This document shows, piece by piece, positions 28,601 to 45,284 of a stretch of DNA of 64,000 nucleotides (position 1 is the first letter of the stretch; every line of letters starts with the position of its first letter). The translations under genes were made by a program, and so were the position numbers. This DNA comes from Scatophagus argus (taxonomy: Eukaryota > Chordata > Actinopteri > Scatophagidae). The stretch lies in contig NC_058511.1 of assembly GCF_020382885.2 (NCBI RefSeq), positions 6,293,501 through 6,357,500 of the forward strand, in the 5' to 3' direction. The notes below the pieces were generated by a model. That model had not been told where the DNA came from. It saw only the letters and a list, made by a program, of their open reading frames with translations, and searched no databases.

Positions 28601-31600
28601 GTAGAGTGTCTATCAGGGCTAGTTAAATAAATACCTGACCAACAGCACATATCTGAGCAGAAAATCATCTCAACATTATTATGCTATTAGAATAATCAGA
28701 CAATGTGGATTTCTTTAATTGTTGTCTGGTTTTTGCTGTTTTAGAAGAAGTATTTTTATAATTGTTATTCTTAAAAGCAAAAACAATAAATTGGGATGAA
28801 AAAGAAACAGCATTGGTGTTTCACTTGTAAATATGCTTTGTTTCAATCCCTCATTGTGCAGTTCTGCTCTTTCCTGTTTGTGGTTTATCTTTTGACCTGG
28901 TCCCAGGGTTTAGTTTAGGCATAATTAGGTTTGGCAGCCCTTTTCTAGATAAAGCAGAAAGCGCAGACTTGAATTTCATCCTGTGCAATTTTTATTAGAC
29001 ACGTGAACTCACTGAACTATCGCGAAGAAAAATTAAGGAGAGACAGTGAAGACACTGACTGAGAGCAAGAGATGGAAGAGAGAAGTCACACAGCAACACA
29101 TACAGAGAGCACGTACCTTGTCAGTCTTCAGATCAGCATGCTGCTGTGGAGAGGGCGCCCCCCCCTCACTAGCATAATAAAAAGCTACAGCCAAAGTCAC
29201 TGCAGTGGTTATTGACAAGAGTCCTTGTGCTTCAACATGAACACCATTAAGACAGACCATAATTTACAGAGGACCAGCACAGGTTCACTGACTTTCAGGT
29301 CACCGATAATGTCACAAAATGAAGATCAAAAGGCTGAGAGGTACACATGTATTGTCAAATGGTTGGCTGAACAAAGAGCATCAAAAGTCCTGACCAACAC
29401 AAACAAAAGAGCAGTACAGTTGCCCCAATGCAAGTCCTCAAGAGGGGGACGCCCAGTATATGTATATAGTAAATGAAGGCTGATACTTACATCCTATCCT
29501 CGTAACTTTTTCCAAAGCTCTGAGATTCATCTTGCTTTAGTCACCATATGATCACTATCATAATGGTGGGGTTTAATGAATAGATTAGCTTTTTAGGTAA
29601 CTTTACATCGTCTCCATGCATTTGTGTGTGATGAATGAAGAATGGATCTATAATGGTCACACCTAGATAGTTTTACTATGGTGGTCACAGGTGTCAAGTC
29701 AGGCCTGAGAAAAGGTGACAAAAATACTAGCTGTCTGCCGACTTGTGGTGTTTGAACATTGAATATCAAGCATTTCATTTAATATGGGACGAGTTAAGAT
29801 GTTTGGTTGCGGTAAATTTAAAGGACTGCCAAATTGTGGCCCAGTGTGCATGTTGCTGAGGCCAAGAGAAGTTTTGTAAATGTGTCAACTAAATGTGCAA
29901 GCTCTACAAGTGAACTATGTGAGCTGCTGCTGTCCAAAACCTGCAATAACAACTACAAGATCAAAGGAGCCACTTTACCTTGTGAGTGTCACGAAATTTA
30001 CTAATCTCTCTGGAAATCAGGTCTCTCTTGTCCTCCTCCATGTCAATAGTGTTGATGTCGTCCTAAAGTAAAGAGAGATAACAATGAATAAGTCAAATAA
30101 AACTTAAAAATGTTAAGGTCCAAGAGAACAAGAGTCCAAATCAGAGATGAATGAACGAAAGTTGATATACCTCTTCCTTTTTCTCCTTTTTTCTCTTTCG
30201 TCGCTGAGAGTCCTCATCCTGTGAAGGCGCGTTGAGTTCGGCAGCATATTCCCGTATCAGTCCATCAATAGCACCTTTGATTATCTGATCCTTCTTCTTT
30301 GTCTCCTCATCTAAAACCTCTTCCTCATCTTCTCCCCCATCTTCAGCCTTCTTATTCTGCTGGTAACAGAGTTTAACAACAAGTTGTCTAATTAAGCCAC
30401 TGAAGTGAGTAACCATTTATTTCAATCCCTTAATGCAGGATGCATGATAAGACACACTGATCGAACTGGACCAGAATTATACCCCATTTGCAGTCTTCTT
30501 CTTGGCCTTCCACTCGTCCAGCTGAGCTTTAGTCTTTGCATCAACCTTCACCAACAGATTTTTGTCTCCAATCTGCAGGTCATGAAGCAGGCGCAATGAT
30601 CGCAACGTAGACTCTGGCTCCTTGTACTCACAAAACCCAAAGGCTGCAACAGATATTGCACAAGGAAATAGTCATGATTACAGGTTCACACATGATAGGA
30701 TAGCTAATATAAAAAACTGAGTCATGTCTGATTAGCTGAAGTGAAATCATCTTTTGAATTCGAGCTGATAAACCAAATTAGCCCTAGATGAAAGTATTTC
30801 CTGACCTCATTTCAGATGTGCGTATACTGAATTACCTTGAAGCTTGCCAGAGGCTCCTTGGACTCTCTTCCAACTCAGAACAATCCCACATTTCTATAAC
30901 ATTAGCACAAGAGAAGAAGCATTAAAAACTCAAGTAAACTATTTTTTATGCTGCAGCACAGGATTCAGTTTCAAAGAACTGCCAAAATAATATGGTAACA
31001 AAATTCATTACTTTAATAAATGCTGCATCAGTGTATGCAAAAAGGATGCCTGTTATTTGATTAGTGTTGCCAATAAGATCTGTAAGATAATTGTATCTAT
31101 GCATGGAAGTGGTAAATTTTACTGCTTGAAAAAAGTTTAGTAGAAACAAATCAGTTATTTCAAAGAACTGTTGGATTCAATCTCCATAGACAGAAGAGAG
31201 TTTTCTTTGATTACACAAATATTACATAACTGAGTGACCTAATGAGTGCTTGCCATATTTGAAAAACCTCCTCTGTCCCTTACCGCCAGTAGCTGCCTAA
31301 TCAGCATGTCTGAGGCTTTTTCTGATATGTTGCCCACAAACACTGTGGTGGTTGGGCCGCTCTCATCGTCTTTCATTCGCACAGCAGCAAGATCCTTCTT
31401 ATGAACTGCAGGCTTACTGACCACTGACACAGAAGGCACCATTACTGTAGGGGTGGAGGTCATGATGCCCACGTGAACTGGAATCATCGGAGCTCCTGCA
31501 AAACCCGAAGAAAGTACATCAACTTGACATAAAGCAGTCTGAAATTAGACACTTTGCTTAAAAGTAGCTGGTTAGGACCTGCAGACTACTGTAACTTCCA

Positions 31601-31870
31601 ACACTGTATGTTTCTCTATAACCTGAGAGTGTACGAAACATAAAACCCTCCAGTAACCTTATACTACAATGAAAGGTGCAAATGTGTTCTCTAAAAATAG
31701 TATGTTTACCACTGTGTTCAGATAAACCCTCCAGTAAATAAAGTGAAAGAGTCCGCTCTGAACATTTATTTAGGAATAGGTGCTTTCTTACCTGAGGGGA
31801 AGCCAGCAAACTGAGGAGGCATCCCGGGAGGGGGCAACAGCGGTCGGTTTAGATGAGGGGGGAACGACAT
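22673..31870 (-). CDS. rbm25: RNA-binding protein 25 (RRM and PWI splicing regulator)
   Basis: Sixteen coding exons on the minus strand: 31792-31870 (ATG), 31284-31495, 30836-30893, 30483-30643, 30171-30356, 29979-30062, 26895-27160, 26376-26493, 25784-25873, 25448-25521, 24988-25138, 24352-24763, 23765-24060, 23398-23496, 23256-23303 and 22673-22765 (TAA). They give 2427 bases, or 808 aa; human RBM25 is about 843. Order: a proline-rich start (MSFPPHLNRPLLPPPGMPPQ), an RRM at about 73-152 with RNP2-like VFVGNI and RNP1-like AFGFCEYK, and a long Arg/Glu/Asp-rich region (about 261-440). An acidic linker follows, then a C-terminal PWI domain (RRVRPWINKKIIEY) ending KKIGLVK. The family acts in the nucleus with U1 snRNP-associated factors on 5' splice-site choice, for example in Bcl-x. 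Fish have a and b copies. A segment of about 18 residues present in my recollection of the mammalian protein is missing after KKEKKE (see findings). Confidence 0.96.
27160..29978 (-). other. Large rbm25 intron with no supported content
   Basis: This 2.8 kb intron separates the exon ending in FRDTHK from the Arg/Glu-rich exon. I see a short CA-type run near 27945-27966, an ATC/ATT-rich stretch near 27772-27800 and no coding signal. A frame near 29033-29260 (minus) ends in LKTDK just before a GT and could be read as an exon, but it has no counterpart in RBM25 proteins. Confidence 0.5.
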
Positions 31871-32099
31871 TCTGGCTCTGATTCGGACCGACCTGATACA
31901 AGAACAGTGACACGCATTAGCAGTCCATATATGCATGAAGGATAACTCCACACTTGGAAGAAGTCCTTCAAACAATGTGAATTCAAAATCCGAAATACTG
32001 TTCAAACATGTGTGACCACTGACACCTTTTCGTTAAAAGTGCCCCGGAGAACACGCTGCCATTTTGTATCGATAGTTTGGCAAACAAGTGTGATATCGA

Positions 32100-32600
32100 T
32101 TTGTGACTTTTGCTATTCAGTAGCAATGCTAACGTTACTTGGAGTTAGCTTATCTTAGCTTAGTTTAGTGGGACAACGTTCGCTAACTTAAGGTCAGTAA
32201 GCCCGACGTAAGCCTGGAGTAAATACTATTAGTTGTTTTTTATCGCGGTATATTATTATATATCTAAATGACTAATTCCCCATCAAGGAACAATAAACTA
32301 GCCGCTTAACCAGCTAAAGCTAACACAGAGCACGTTACCGTACCCGGCATAAGTAATTAAGGCTAAGCTAACATTAGCTACAGTTCGTGCTAACGTTACC
32401 TAACAAGCTAAATTCACTTTAGCAAGCTAGGTATGAATTCGGAACAAACGTTGAGAAGTCTATATATACTTACCCCGAGTTAGGCTGCGCCCAAAGGGAT
32501 AAAAACTGCTATTAGGAGATTCTAAATAATGAAAATCTTTGTAACGTTCTGAATGTTGGATTAGCACGTTGGCTAGCCACGGGCCTTCAAAAACATTGAC
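32100..32600. repeat. Cluster of short GCTAAC/TTAGC words around the rbm25 first exon
   Basis: Within about 500 bases the words GCTAAC, GTTAGC, TTAGCT and AGCTAA recur many times on both strands, for example around 32125-32170, 32315-32330 and 32360-32410. They do not form a regular tandem array. The cluster covers the first intron and edge of the first exon of rbm25. Confidence 0.6.
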
Positions 32601-32640
32601 GCAAGCGCTTTGGGTACCACACTACAAGAGCGCTTGTTTT
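32474..32640 (-). other. Inferred 5' UTR first exon of rbm25
   Basis: Reading the minus strand, a consensus donor (CTCGGG followed by GTAAGT) places the exon boundary at 32474. The acceptor of the start-codon exon lies 21 bases upstream of the ATG (exon top at 31891). The distal limit near 32640 is approximate. Confidence 0.5.
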
Positions 32641-33400
32641 GTATGTCAAGACGTGGCCATAGGACGGAGCAGGAGGGCAGGGTGGTGGTAGAGAAGCCAC
32701 CGCTGCCGGTACAAGTTATCTTTACTTCACAAGGATTATTAGTAGTGTTTGTAGTGGAACGTTATTACTTCCCATAATAACGCTAATACTAAGACAGCTA
32801 ATAATAATCATTCCGTGTTGTAGTATGTTCTTGATGTGTTACTTGAAAACTGTAACGTTATAAGCGCTCCTCCATGGGGTTAAAATTTCAAGCTTTCGAT
32901 TTTACTTTAAAACGTCATAAAACCGTCATTAGAGGCATGAAGAATCAGGGTGCCGAACTCATAAATACCAAGTGTGCCAGTTAGAGTATGGTCTAGATCT
33001 GGAAGGTGTGCTGAGATAACGTTTGTTTTGATTTGGCGCGGTATAAATACAATTAATTGAATTGATTGCTCAGTTGCAACAATTCCCCACTGTTTCATTC
33101 ATCTACTAATTGATTGATCTAACAGTTAATTGAGCAATCGGCTCGGTGCCTTTGTCTTTTCTGGAATAACTCTAGTCTTTTTCTCTTTTACGCTTTAAGA
33201 TCAATTCAACTGGGTTAATAACTATATCTCCATGCAGAGTGTTATACAATAACCATAGTTCATCTGTAAAACAATGCATTTATTTTATGTACATTAGTAT
33301 GCTACAGAATGTTGAAGTGGTCGGTTACCATGGTGTTTTTGTTGTAGGTACTTGTTCCCCGTGTGACAGCTGTGCCGCGAGGGCTGCATCTGACACGCCG

Positions 33401-33408
33401 TGACGTCA
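33401..33408. promoter_or_regulatory. CRE (CREB/ATF site), perfect palindromic octamer
   Basis: TGACGTCA lies in a CpG-containing stretch about 700 bases upstream of the hsp90ab1 TATA box. The match is exact; function is inferred. Confidence 0.5.
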
Positions 33409-33422
33409 CTTTAGGCGGGTTT

Positions 33423-33450
33423 TTCATGGAAAGGTCTAGAAGAATCGAAG
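33423..33450 (+). promoter_or_regulatory. Imperfect heat-shock element cluster
   Basis: TTC and GAA triplets recur here (TTCATGGAA, then GTCTAGAAGAATCGAAG). The core GTC-TA-GAA-GA-ATC keeps the 5-base rhythm of an HSE but with one mismatch in two units. It lies just downstream of the CRE. It is weaker than a textbook HSE, which would fit the mostly constitutive HSP90-beta gene. Confidence 0.35.
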
Positions 33451-34094
33451 CACACCGCCCTGGTTTTAAATATTCCTCCATTAGATTAAAAAGTTCCTCA
33501 CTCTTCGCTATAATATAAGCTGCGTAGTCGAGGTTTTGATCAAATAGATTGCTAAGGTTGATGCATATAATTTTATTTATATGGCGGCAGCTGAGGAGTC
33601 TTCTCCGTCACCAAGAATTTGGCCTGAATGTTTGTCTCTCCATCTAATACTATCCATTTGCCACAAAGTACCACAAGGTGGCATTAATGATGCGTTAGGT
33701 TGGGTGCAGGGATTGACTTTAGTTAGTATCCACTTGTAATTTTTCCCAAGGTTACCTTTAACAACCAGAACCTTTGTGTTCACTGTTCTTTGTATTATAA
33801 AGGATGCATCGTTGTTCAGCATATTTAAGCTTGATTTCTTAGTCTCATCTCCAACCGCTATATGTCACCTTGAGTTAAGATGTTTAGTATTTTAAGTTTG
33901 TTGTTTATTAAAGTCTTTCAAGCTTTTATAATTACCTATTTATATCAATAATCATGTTTATTCACTCCCTTTTTATATTTACAAGTCAAAATCTGACCTG
34001 TTCAACCCAGTTTAATATAATGGTAATTTGCTTAAATAAAATTGTATTGATGGTGCGCCGCGGAGGGATACGGTCGTACACTGAAACAACTGTG

Positions 34095-34100
34095 TATAAA
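34095..34100 (+). promoter_or_regulatory. TATA box of hsp90ab1
   Basis: TATAAA stands about 110 bases before a consensus donor (AACAAG followed by GTATGT at 34210). That places the cap site near 34125 and gives a non-coding first exon of about 85 bases, consistent with HSP90 genes. Confidence 0.55.
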
Positions 34101-34124
34101 GATTCCGGTCCATGAAAAGGAAGT

Positions 34125-34209
34125 CCCTTTCTATTTCCCTGCGTCAGAGAGCTGAAGGGACGATATATTGGTTGCATTTTATTCAAGATAAACCAACGAA
34201 ATAAACAAG
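34125..34209 (+). other. Inferred non-coding first exon of hsp90ab1
   Basis: The 3' boundary is set by the donor at 34210. The intron then runs to the acceptor at 35340-35341, immediately before the ATG. The 5' boundary is estimated from the TATA box. Confidence 0.5.
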
Positions 34210-35341
34210 GTATGTGTACGAGTATTTTGCTATCACATTGAACACATTATCCTCTTTTAATATTCGAGTTTTGCTACCTCATCACCATGACTGGATGTAT
34301 CAACGATGAGAGCTCGTGAGTCACGACGATAAGCTTAGCAGCGTTACTGTCTCGTGGTCTGAGGTTGCTCACATTAATGTTGTAGCTTGAATGTTCGCAC
34401 GACTGTTACAATGTTTAATCATTGTAGTGAGGTTTTCGTGGGTTGTCCGATCATTTGTGATGGTGACTGGCGTGAATGCGGCACTGTGCCGCACTGTTAG
34501 GCCGGGCTTGGGTTGCACCAAGGCAGGTGTGGTGAAGATGACAACGCTGACGGGGATTATATAATAGAGTTGTCCATACGGAGAAAACCCACTCGATCCA
34601 TCGGGATCATAAATCACATAAGATTCTCCTCTCAACATCAAATCCTTCACCTCAAAACACTTAGCATCGAGTTTAAGGTTATTAAAGTAACGGCTGATTT
34701 GAGTCGAATTTGATTTCAATTGTTGACAAGGTTAGCTATAGCCATCCATTTATATGAACCAGATAGGGGTTTTATAAAGTTACGGACTACATTAATATGA
34801 AACTGACGTGTTTAAATACGGAGATACGTGTGGGTTCTCATTCAATGCTGCAGTGTACGCTATCGTGAATAGCAAGTCGTCATTTCAGCTTTTCCTTCGG
34901 TCGCTGTTGTCGCCGAGTGGCCTTTAACGTTGCACATATTAACGTTTTAAACACAAGTGAACGTATAATATGGTGCCGCACTTATAAAACCGTCTCCCGT
35001 CTGTTGCTGTTCCTTAGCACGTGTTTGCGGAGTCCATTGTCTATCAGCAGACGCCATGTTGGTTAACGTCCACTTCCGCTGAAATGTGGTAACACGATGG
35101 AAGCTGTCCAATTTGGTGAAACTGCTTGAGGACACGATGGCGTTCAAGATTAACGAAACCGAAAGAATTAAAGCCTTAGAGTGCAATGACTATCATTAAC
35201 AAGTTGATATTTTAAGCTGCAAAAGTTTTCTGTTGAGACATTGTTTTGCCATACTTAAAAATAAGATCCAAATTGTTTGCCATTTGAAGCATTTAAACTC
35301 AGTTTGCTATAATATGTCTCTTTTTTTTCCTTTTGGTGCAG

Positions 35342-40263
<4,922 letters not shown>

Positions 40264-40649
40264 ACGAACCCTCAGATTTCAAACACCTTTAGCCTCACTT
40301 TTCAATTGTTCATCCTTAAAGCTGCAGTAACTGCAAAACAAATAGTCATTCATGTTGTGTGGTGAACCAGTGTTGCTCTTGTGTCTAGAGCATTACTCTG
40401 CAAGACCCTTTTAAGAAAAGCAGTTTTGGTTTTTTTTGCGTTCATGGTGACAGCACATACGTTTTAACAAGTACCCTGTTGCACTGAGTTTTAAATGTTG
40501 GAGTGGTACATTCCATTGTCAGATCGGTTCTGGAGGGTTTGGGGACATTCTGTTCATGTGCAACACTGCACGCTGCATGGAGAGAGGACTGTATGGTTCC
40601 TTTGCCTGAGTCCAGGCTTGTCTGTATTCCAAGTCTTGTTTTGCAGAAA

Positions 40650-40655
40650 ATTAAA
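40650..40655 (+). terminator. Candidate polyadenylation signal of hsp90ab1
   Basis: The variant hexamer ATTAAA lies 387 bases past the stop codon and is followed by a T/GT-rich stretch (TTTAGTGTCTTTGTTCCGTTTGTG), a good downstream element. Confidence 0.6.
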
Positions 40656-40895
40656 GATGTAATACATTATGTTTAGTGTCTTTGTTCCGTTTGTGCTTTA
40701 TGTCACTTTGTGTTCTGATATTTGGATTCCAAACCATTTGGTATGCTATTTGTTTCAACTTGAAATGTGCATGTGTGGAACTGTTCTGAGTGACCACTAG
40801 GTGGGGACATGCTCCATAAGTGTTGAGTTATGCTTGTAGGGACGATGTTCACAGAAACGTCTCGGGTTTACGTTTATTTAAGCAACTCAGACTTA

Positions 40896-40899
<4 letters not shown>

Positions 40900-40931
<32 letters not shown>
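40900..40931. repeat. Homopolymer T run (32 bases)
   Basis: Uninterrupted T run about 250 bases beyond the hsp90ab1 poly(A) signal. It could be the A-tail of a retroelement inserted on the minus strand, but I see no recognisable element body on its left or right. Confidence 0.9.
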
Positions 40932-43900
40932 CTTAAAACCCTTTTAGAGACATTTTTCTCTGGCCTGTATGTACAGTATTGTTTTGCAGGGTGAAGAAGG
41001 GTTGTTTTTTCCCTCACATTTGGACCACTGTGGAGGGCATTTTTTTTTATCATATTTCGGGTCACCTCTTAGTGTTTTCTTGGTTTGTGTAAAGGAATTG
41101 TATGGGAGAAGGGGTGACTCTTAATGGATCATAAGGAGCCTTGGGATTATACCGTTTATCCCATGGTGAGGTGTGCCAGAGGTTTGGCAAGCATCAAGTA
41201 TCAGTGTTTGAAATGACGTCTTTCTTTGAATCCTGCTCCTGCCCAAACAAAGCAGATGCTCCGCATAGTTTCTGATCAGGTTAAACCCCATTAGCTGACT
41301 GCACTGGCTTGAATAGGCAGTTTAACCTGAATTATGTTTGACATGAGAAATCTGTTGTACAAATGTCACATCTCAGAAAATGCTGAAGCGCTTGCTCAGA
41401 CAGAGATATATCTGTGATTTTTAACATAAACAGCTGTGACGGAAGCTACATGTCGTACAGTAGAGCAGATTGTAAGCAGCATTAAGGAAGTGGAACAAAG
41501 ACCCTGTGTGCTATGACAAAAACATGTGGATGGAATGACTTGGTAAAATACAGCCCTGAACTGGATTCGCAAGTTTCTTGAAAGTGTGAGGCGTCATGAG
41601 TTGTACTGACTGGGGGAAATGCAAATGCAGTTTTCCTGGAAGTCATGCGTCTTGTGCAGGTTTGAGGGGGCGGCAGCAGCTTTTCTGCTCTCATCAGTAT
41701 AAACAGTGGGTGTCTGTCCCTCCTTTAATACACACTAAAACTCACACACTCACTCCAGTCAGAATGATAGTAGGAAACTTCATCGGTGTCATTCAGAAAC
41801 ACACTGAAGACCGATGTTTTCGTGGCACCTAAAACGCCTCGACTCGACCACCTTCTTAGTTTGCTGCGTCTACAAATTCTTTGTATTATGAAGAGATAAT
41901 TGAACAAAGCAGCTACTTATCAGCATTCAGTCCTTTATGGAAATTAATGTAAACAAATCATGCAGCGTCATAAAATATGTTAATTTCTGTAATAGAAACT
42001 AAATAGAAATAGAATAGAAAAAGTTGGAAGTACTCTGAAACTCAACAACAATGTACTTTGAGACAAAATATTTTGTCCAGTATGTACAATCAGTCTCTAT
42101 ATTATTATGATATTTGACAGACTCCAGCTGCTGATAAAAATCAGGATATGATCCAAATCTAAATGGAGACTGTGTATCAACCATTGCCTTTATAGTGGAC
42201 AGAGCATGCTCACATACTTCTGGCGATATAGTAAAGCTTAACTGGTTAGTTTTAGTTTAGATTTTAGAAATTGGAAAAAAAAAAAAAACGACATTGACAT
42301 TAAACACTTTGTGCCCTTTACAAATGATACAAGTAATTTTAGTAGTTACATATGAATGTTGGTGTGACACAGGATATTGATGTCTCAAACCAAAAGGTTA
42401 CCCAGTATGGTGTCTAAATATTGATGGTCTAACTCCATTTAAAACCAAATTTATTGAAGTGTAAAGTCATCCTTTAGTTATGTAACCGATTGTTGTGCGG
42501 TTGAGTTTGGTCAAAAGTTGTAAGCAAGAAGTTTTTATTTTTTATTTTATTTTATTTTTTATACAAGCTCAGATACAATCATGCTAAGTACAACATAGTG
42601 ATGCAGCACCTGGCGAACATGCAAACTTCACACAGAATCAAACTGTTGCTCTGAGGCAACAGTGACAGCGACTATGCTGAGTCTAGAGTGGAAAAAAATA
42701 TGTCAACTGCAAAAATTACACGTACAGGAAAAACAGGAAATTTCCTGATGTGTTTCATCAAGAGTCAGTTCACATTTTCCTCATTTTGAAAGGTGCTTCT
42801 GGTTTGACCTGCGTTTAAAAAAACAAAAAAGACTTCCTGTAGAAACATTTGAGTCCCTTGTGTAAATCAGCCCACGAGGGCTGAGTGCATTAACCTGGGA
42901 GGGGGGGGGGTTCCTGGTGTTTCTGTGTGCTGGGGTGTTGACATTTGCTTGCAGTGTCACAGTTCTAGTGATCTTTGTAACTTGTCATCTCTTTTCTCTG
43001 TATTGCGCGTGTCGTTCCATTGCAAGCTGGCAATGGAAAAATGCCAAGAAATAGACTTGGTGTTGACAGGAAGAACGCATGTAAAAAAAAAAAAAGGGCT
43101 GCTCTTTGCTCTTTCTGACTGAGCAAAAGAGCAAGATGATTCTGGACCACCTTCACAAAATTTGTGTATATGTTGATGTCTTTGTGTATCTTCATATTTC
43201 ATGGTGACTCCAATGAATCCAATGAATAGATAACTTAATGTCTTGGTGATAACAGACCAACACTGGGAAGTGTGGCATTTGTATCACTGCAGAATCTGCA
43301 GATAACATGACGTACAAAGGTGTAGCTTGGTTTGACAGTTTATTCTGCAACCACACAATTCTGCAGCGCTGTGTGGCACAAAGTAAGTTTCCATGACATT
43401 TACAATGCAAGTTGCCAGAAAAAAATTTAACTACTACTCATGATCTGAAACAGTTTTGTTACACACATCAAGCATAGTGCTACTTCTCATATCTGACAGC
43501 ACTTGGTAAGTACTAGAGACAGGAACTGGATTAACACCCACACTGAGTAGGAAGGAAGAAAATGTGCAGATTAAAGAAGATTTGCGCAAGAGATAACGAT
43601 AACCTTTATGAGGAGGTGTAAGAGGATCACACATGGTCTCTCATGCTGTGTTCCACATATACAGTAAGGCAGTGCGTGGTGTTTACCTAAAGGTTAGAAA
43701 CACCGCTTTGATGTCCCAACGCCCAAAGCTGCAAAAAACAATTAAAGGAAACATGCTTAATCGGTTTCTTTTCAATAATTACAGAAGAAGACTGACACCA
43801 CTCTCATTTTTTAAAGTGCTAAACAAAAAAAAAAGAAAAAAAAAAGACTTGCACGAGGTTCTTGAAAATGTTTTCCCTTCTCATTCGAAAGGCTTCTTCA

Positions 43901-43944
43901 GTTTAGAGTCCCTAGCTATTTCACCTCTTCTGTGTCATGTTTGT

Positions 43945-44015
43945 GAAACAGTAAGCTGCCACCAGCAGCTGGTTAGCTTAGCTTAGCACGAAGACTGGAA
44001 AGTAGGAGCCGACAA
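43945..44015. repeat. Fragment of a dispersed fish repeat
   Basis: The block around CCAGCAGCTGGTTAGCTTAG continuing into AAGACTGGAA matches, from memory, the core of an interspersed element that is very common in percomorph genomes. Only the core survives; the flanks do not continue the match. I cannot give its family name. Confidence 0.5.
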
Positions 44016-44747
44016 CAGTGGATGTTACTGAGGTTGGCTGCGCAAAAACCCAAAGATTTTCCTCAAAGTCTTAGTTATGGTTTACTTGAAATAAAATTGT
44101 TTGTACAAAACACTCTTATAATTTTTTTCTTAAGGTTCCCTTAAAATGTTCACAAAATTTGGCCTTATACTGGATTTACACTCTTAAAGTTAGCTAGGTA
44201 AACCTGACCAAGGAGTAGGCTGGGACATAACACCTGTGAAAAGCAATTTGTAATCTTGTAAACTTTTCTTGTTCACAGACTGGAAAAACAAGAGTCTGGT
44301 AAGCAGTTAATTAACCTGAACCTGACTTGTTCCTGTTTCTGCTGTTGTCCAACCTTTGTGGTAAGATAAGTGAGCTATCAGCAGGAAGTCTGTAAGCTAA
44401 ATGTAAGTTGTTCTGGAAGGAAGATGAGAAGAGGCAGCAATCTTTTCATGCAGCTCTCAGCAAGAAAGCAAATAATATTAACTAAAAATTTCCTTTCAAA
44501 GGAAAATTGATTCTTTTCACCCTCTCAGGTTTCTGAGTAAGCCATGCATGAACCCCCTTCCAGTTCAGCTGCCCCTTGAGGTGTGAATGACATTTTCGGT
44601 AAGCTCCCAAGTAATTCCGGGCATTGCCATAAACAGTCAGATATTCACGTTGGCTAATAAAAGTTAGAATAAAAACACTAAGACTGTCTCATTTCTGCAG
44701 TCAGACCAAGAGCCCAGACTGACTGGTTGGAAGCCGAAACCAGAGGT

Positions 44748-44774
44748 CCCCCCCCCCGCCCCACACACCCCCCC
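44748..44774. repeat. C-rich tract (G-rich on minus strand), possible G-quadruplex
   Basis: C runs of 10, 4 and 7 bases are separated by G and ACACA, so the minus strand carries enough G runs with short loops to satisfy the usual four-run G-quadruplex pattern. It lies about 115 bases left of a kappa-B-like palindrome. Confidence 0.6.
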
Positions 44775-44889
44775 AAAAAATACACACACCTCTTTTGTCA
44801 TTTGCATTATTGAAGAGAGGACTGGAGATGCTCACATTGTGACGCACTATTTAAAACTAGGTTGTAGGACGTTGTGAAATGAGAGGTGC

Positions 44890-44903
44890 GGGGAAATTCC
44901 CCC
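44890..44903. promoter_or_regulatory. Kappa-B-like palindrome (GGGGAAATTCCCCC)
   Basis: The sequence is a near-perfect inverted repeat matching the NF-kB consensus GGGRNWYYCC on both strands. It lies between hsp90ab1 and slc35b2, far from either start site, so a promoter role is unlikely. A distal element is possible but unproven. Confidence 0.35.
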
Positions 44904-45284
44904 GTCAAGCAGCTGTGAGATTGATAAACCTGGGGGAAATGTTTTCTCGCTCTTCACAGTCAAACACAGTCTTCAGTTTGATGTTCAGTGAATCATAATA
45001 GTGGTCTGGTTTATGAATTAGTGTAGAAGACAAAGAGCAGCTCAAACATGTTTGTTTCGAAATTAACGTATGCTGTCCTTTCTTGGTCAGACTGGCAAGA
45101 GTGGAGGGATTACGGTGGAATGACAGGGAGGAAAGACAATTTCATGAATGATTTTATCCGAATTGAACCAAAAATCTGCAGCAGTTGCGCAGACAGGACA
45201 ACTTCTGACAACCTTATAGCACAGTGACCGTTGAAATGTGTATGATCTATCATTGTAGAAATCCTTAGGCCAAAACCATGTTCA

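Larger units (their letters stand above)
32640..34125. promoter_or_regulatory. Divergent promoter interval of rbm25 (-) and hsp90ab1 (+)
   Basis: About 1.5 kb lie between the inferred rbm25 first exon and the hsp90ab1 cap site. Visible elements are a perfect CRE octamer TGACGTCA at 33401-33408, an imperfect heat-shock-element-like cluster at 33423-33450, an AT-rich TATA-like run near 33511-33520, and TATAAA at 34095-34100. No reading frame here looks coding. Regulatory roles are inferred from motif matches and position. Confidence 0.5.

Noticed and set aside
29033-29260. Minus-strand frame in the large rbm25 intron, seemingly ending at a donor
   Set aside because: No counterpart in RBM25 proteins, and the neighbouring exons already join in phase without it.
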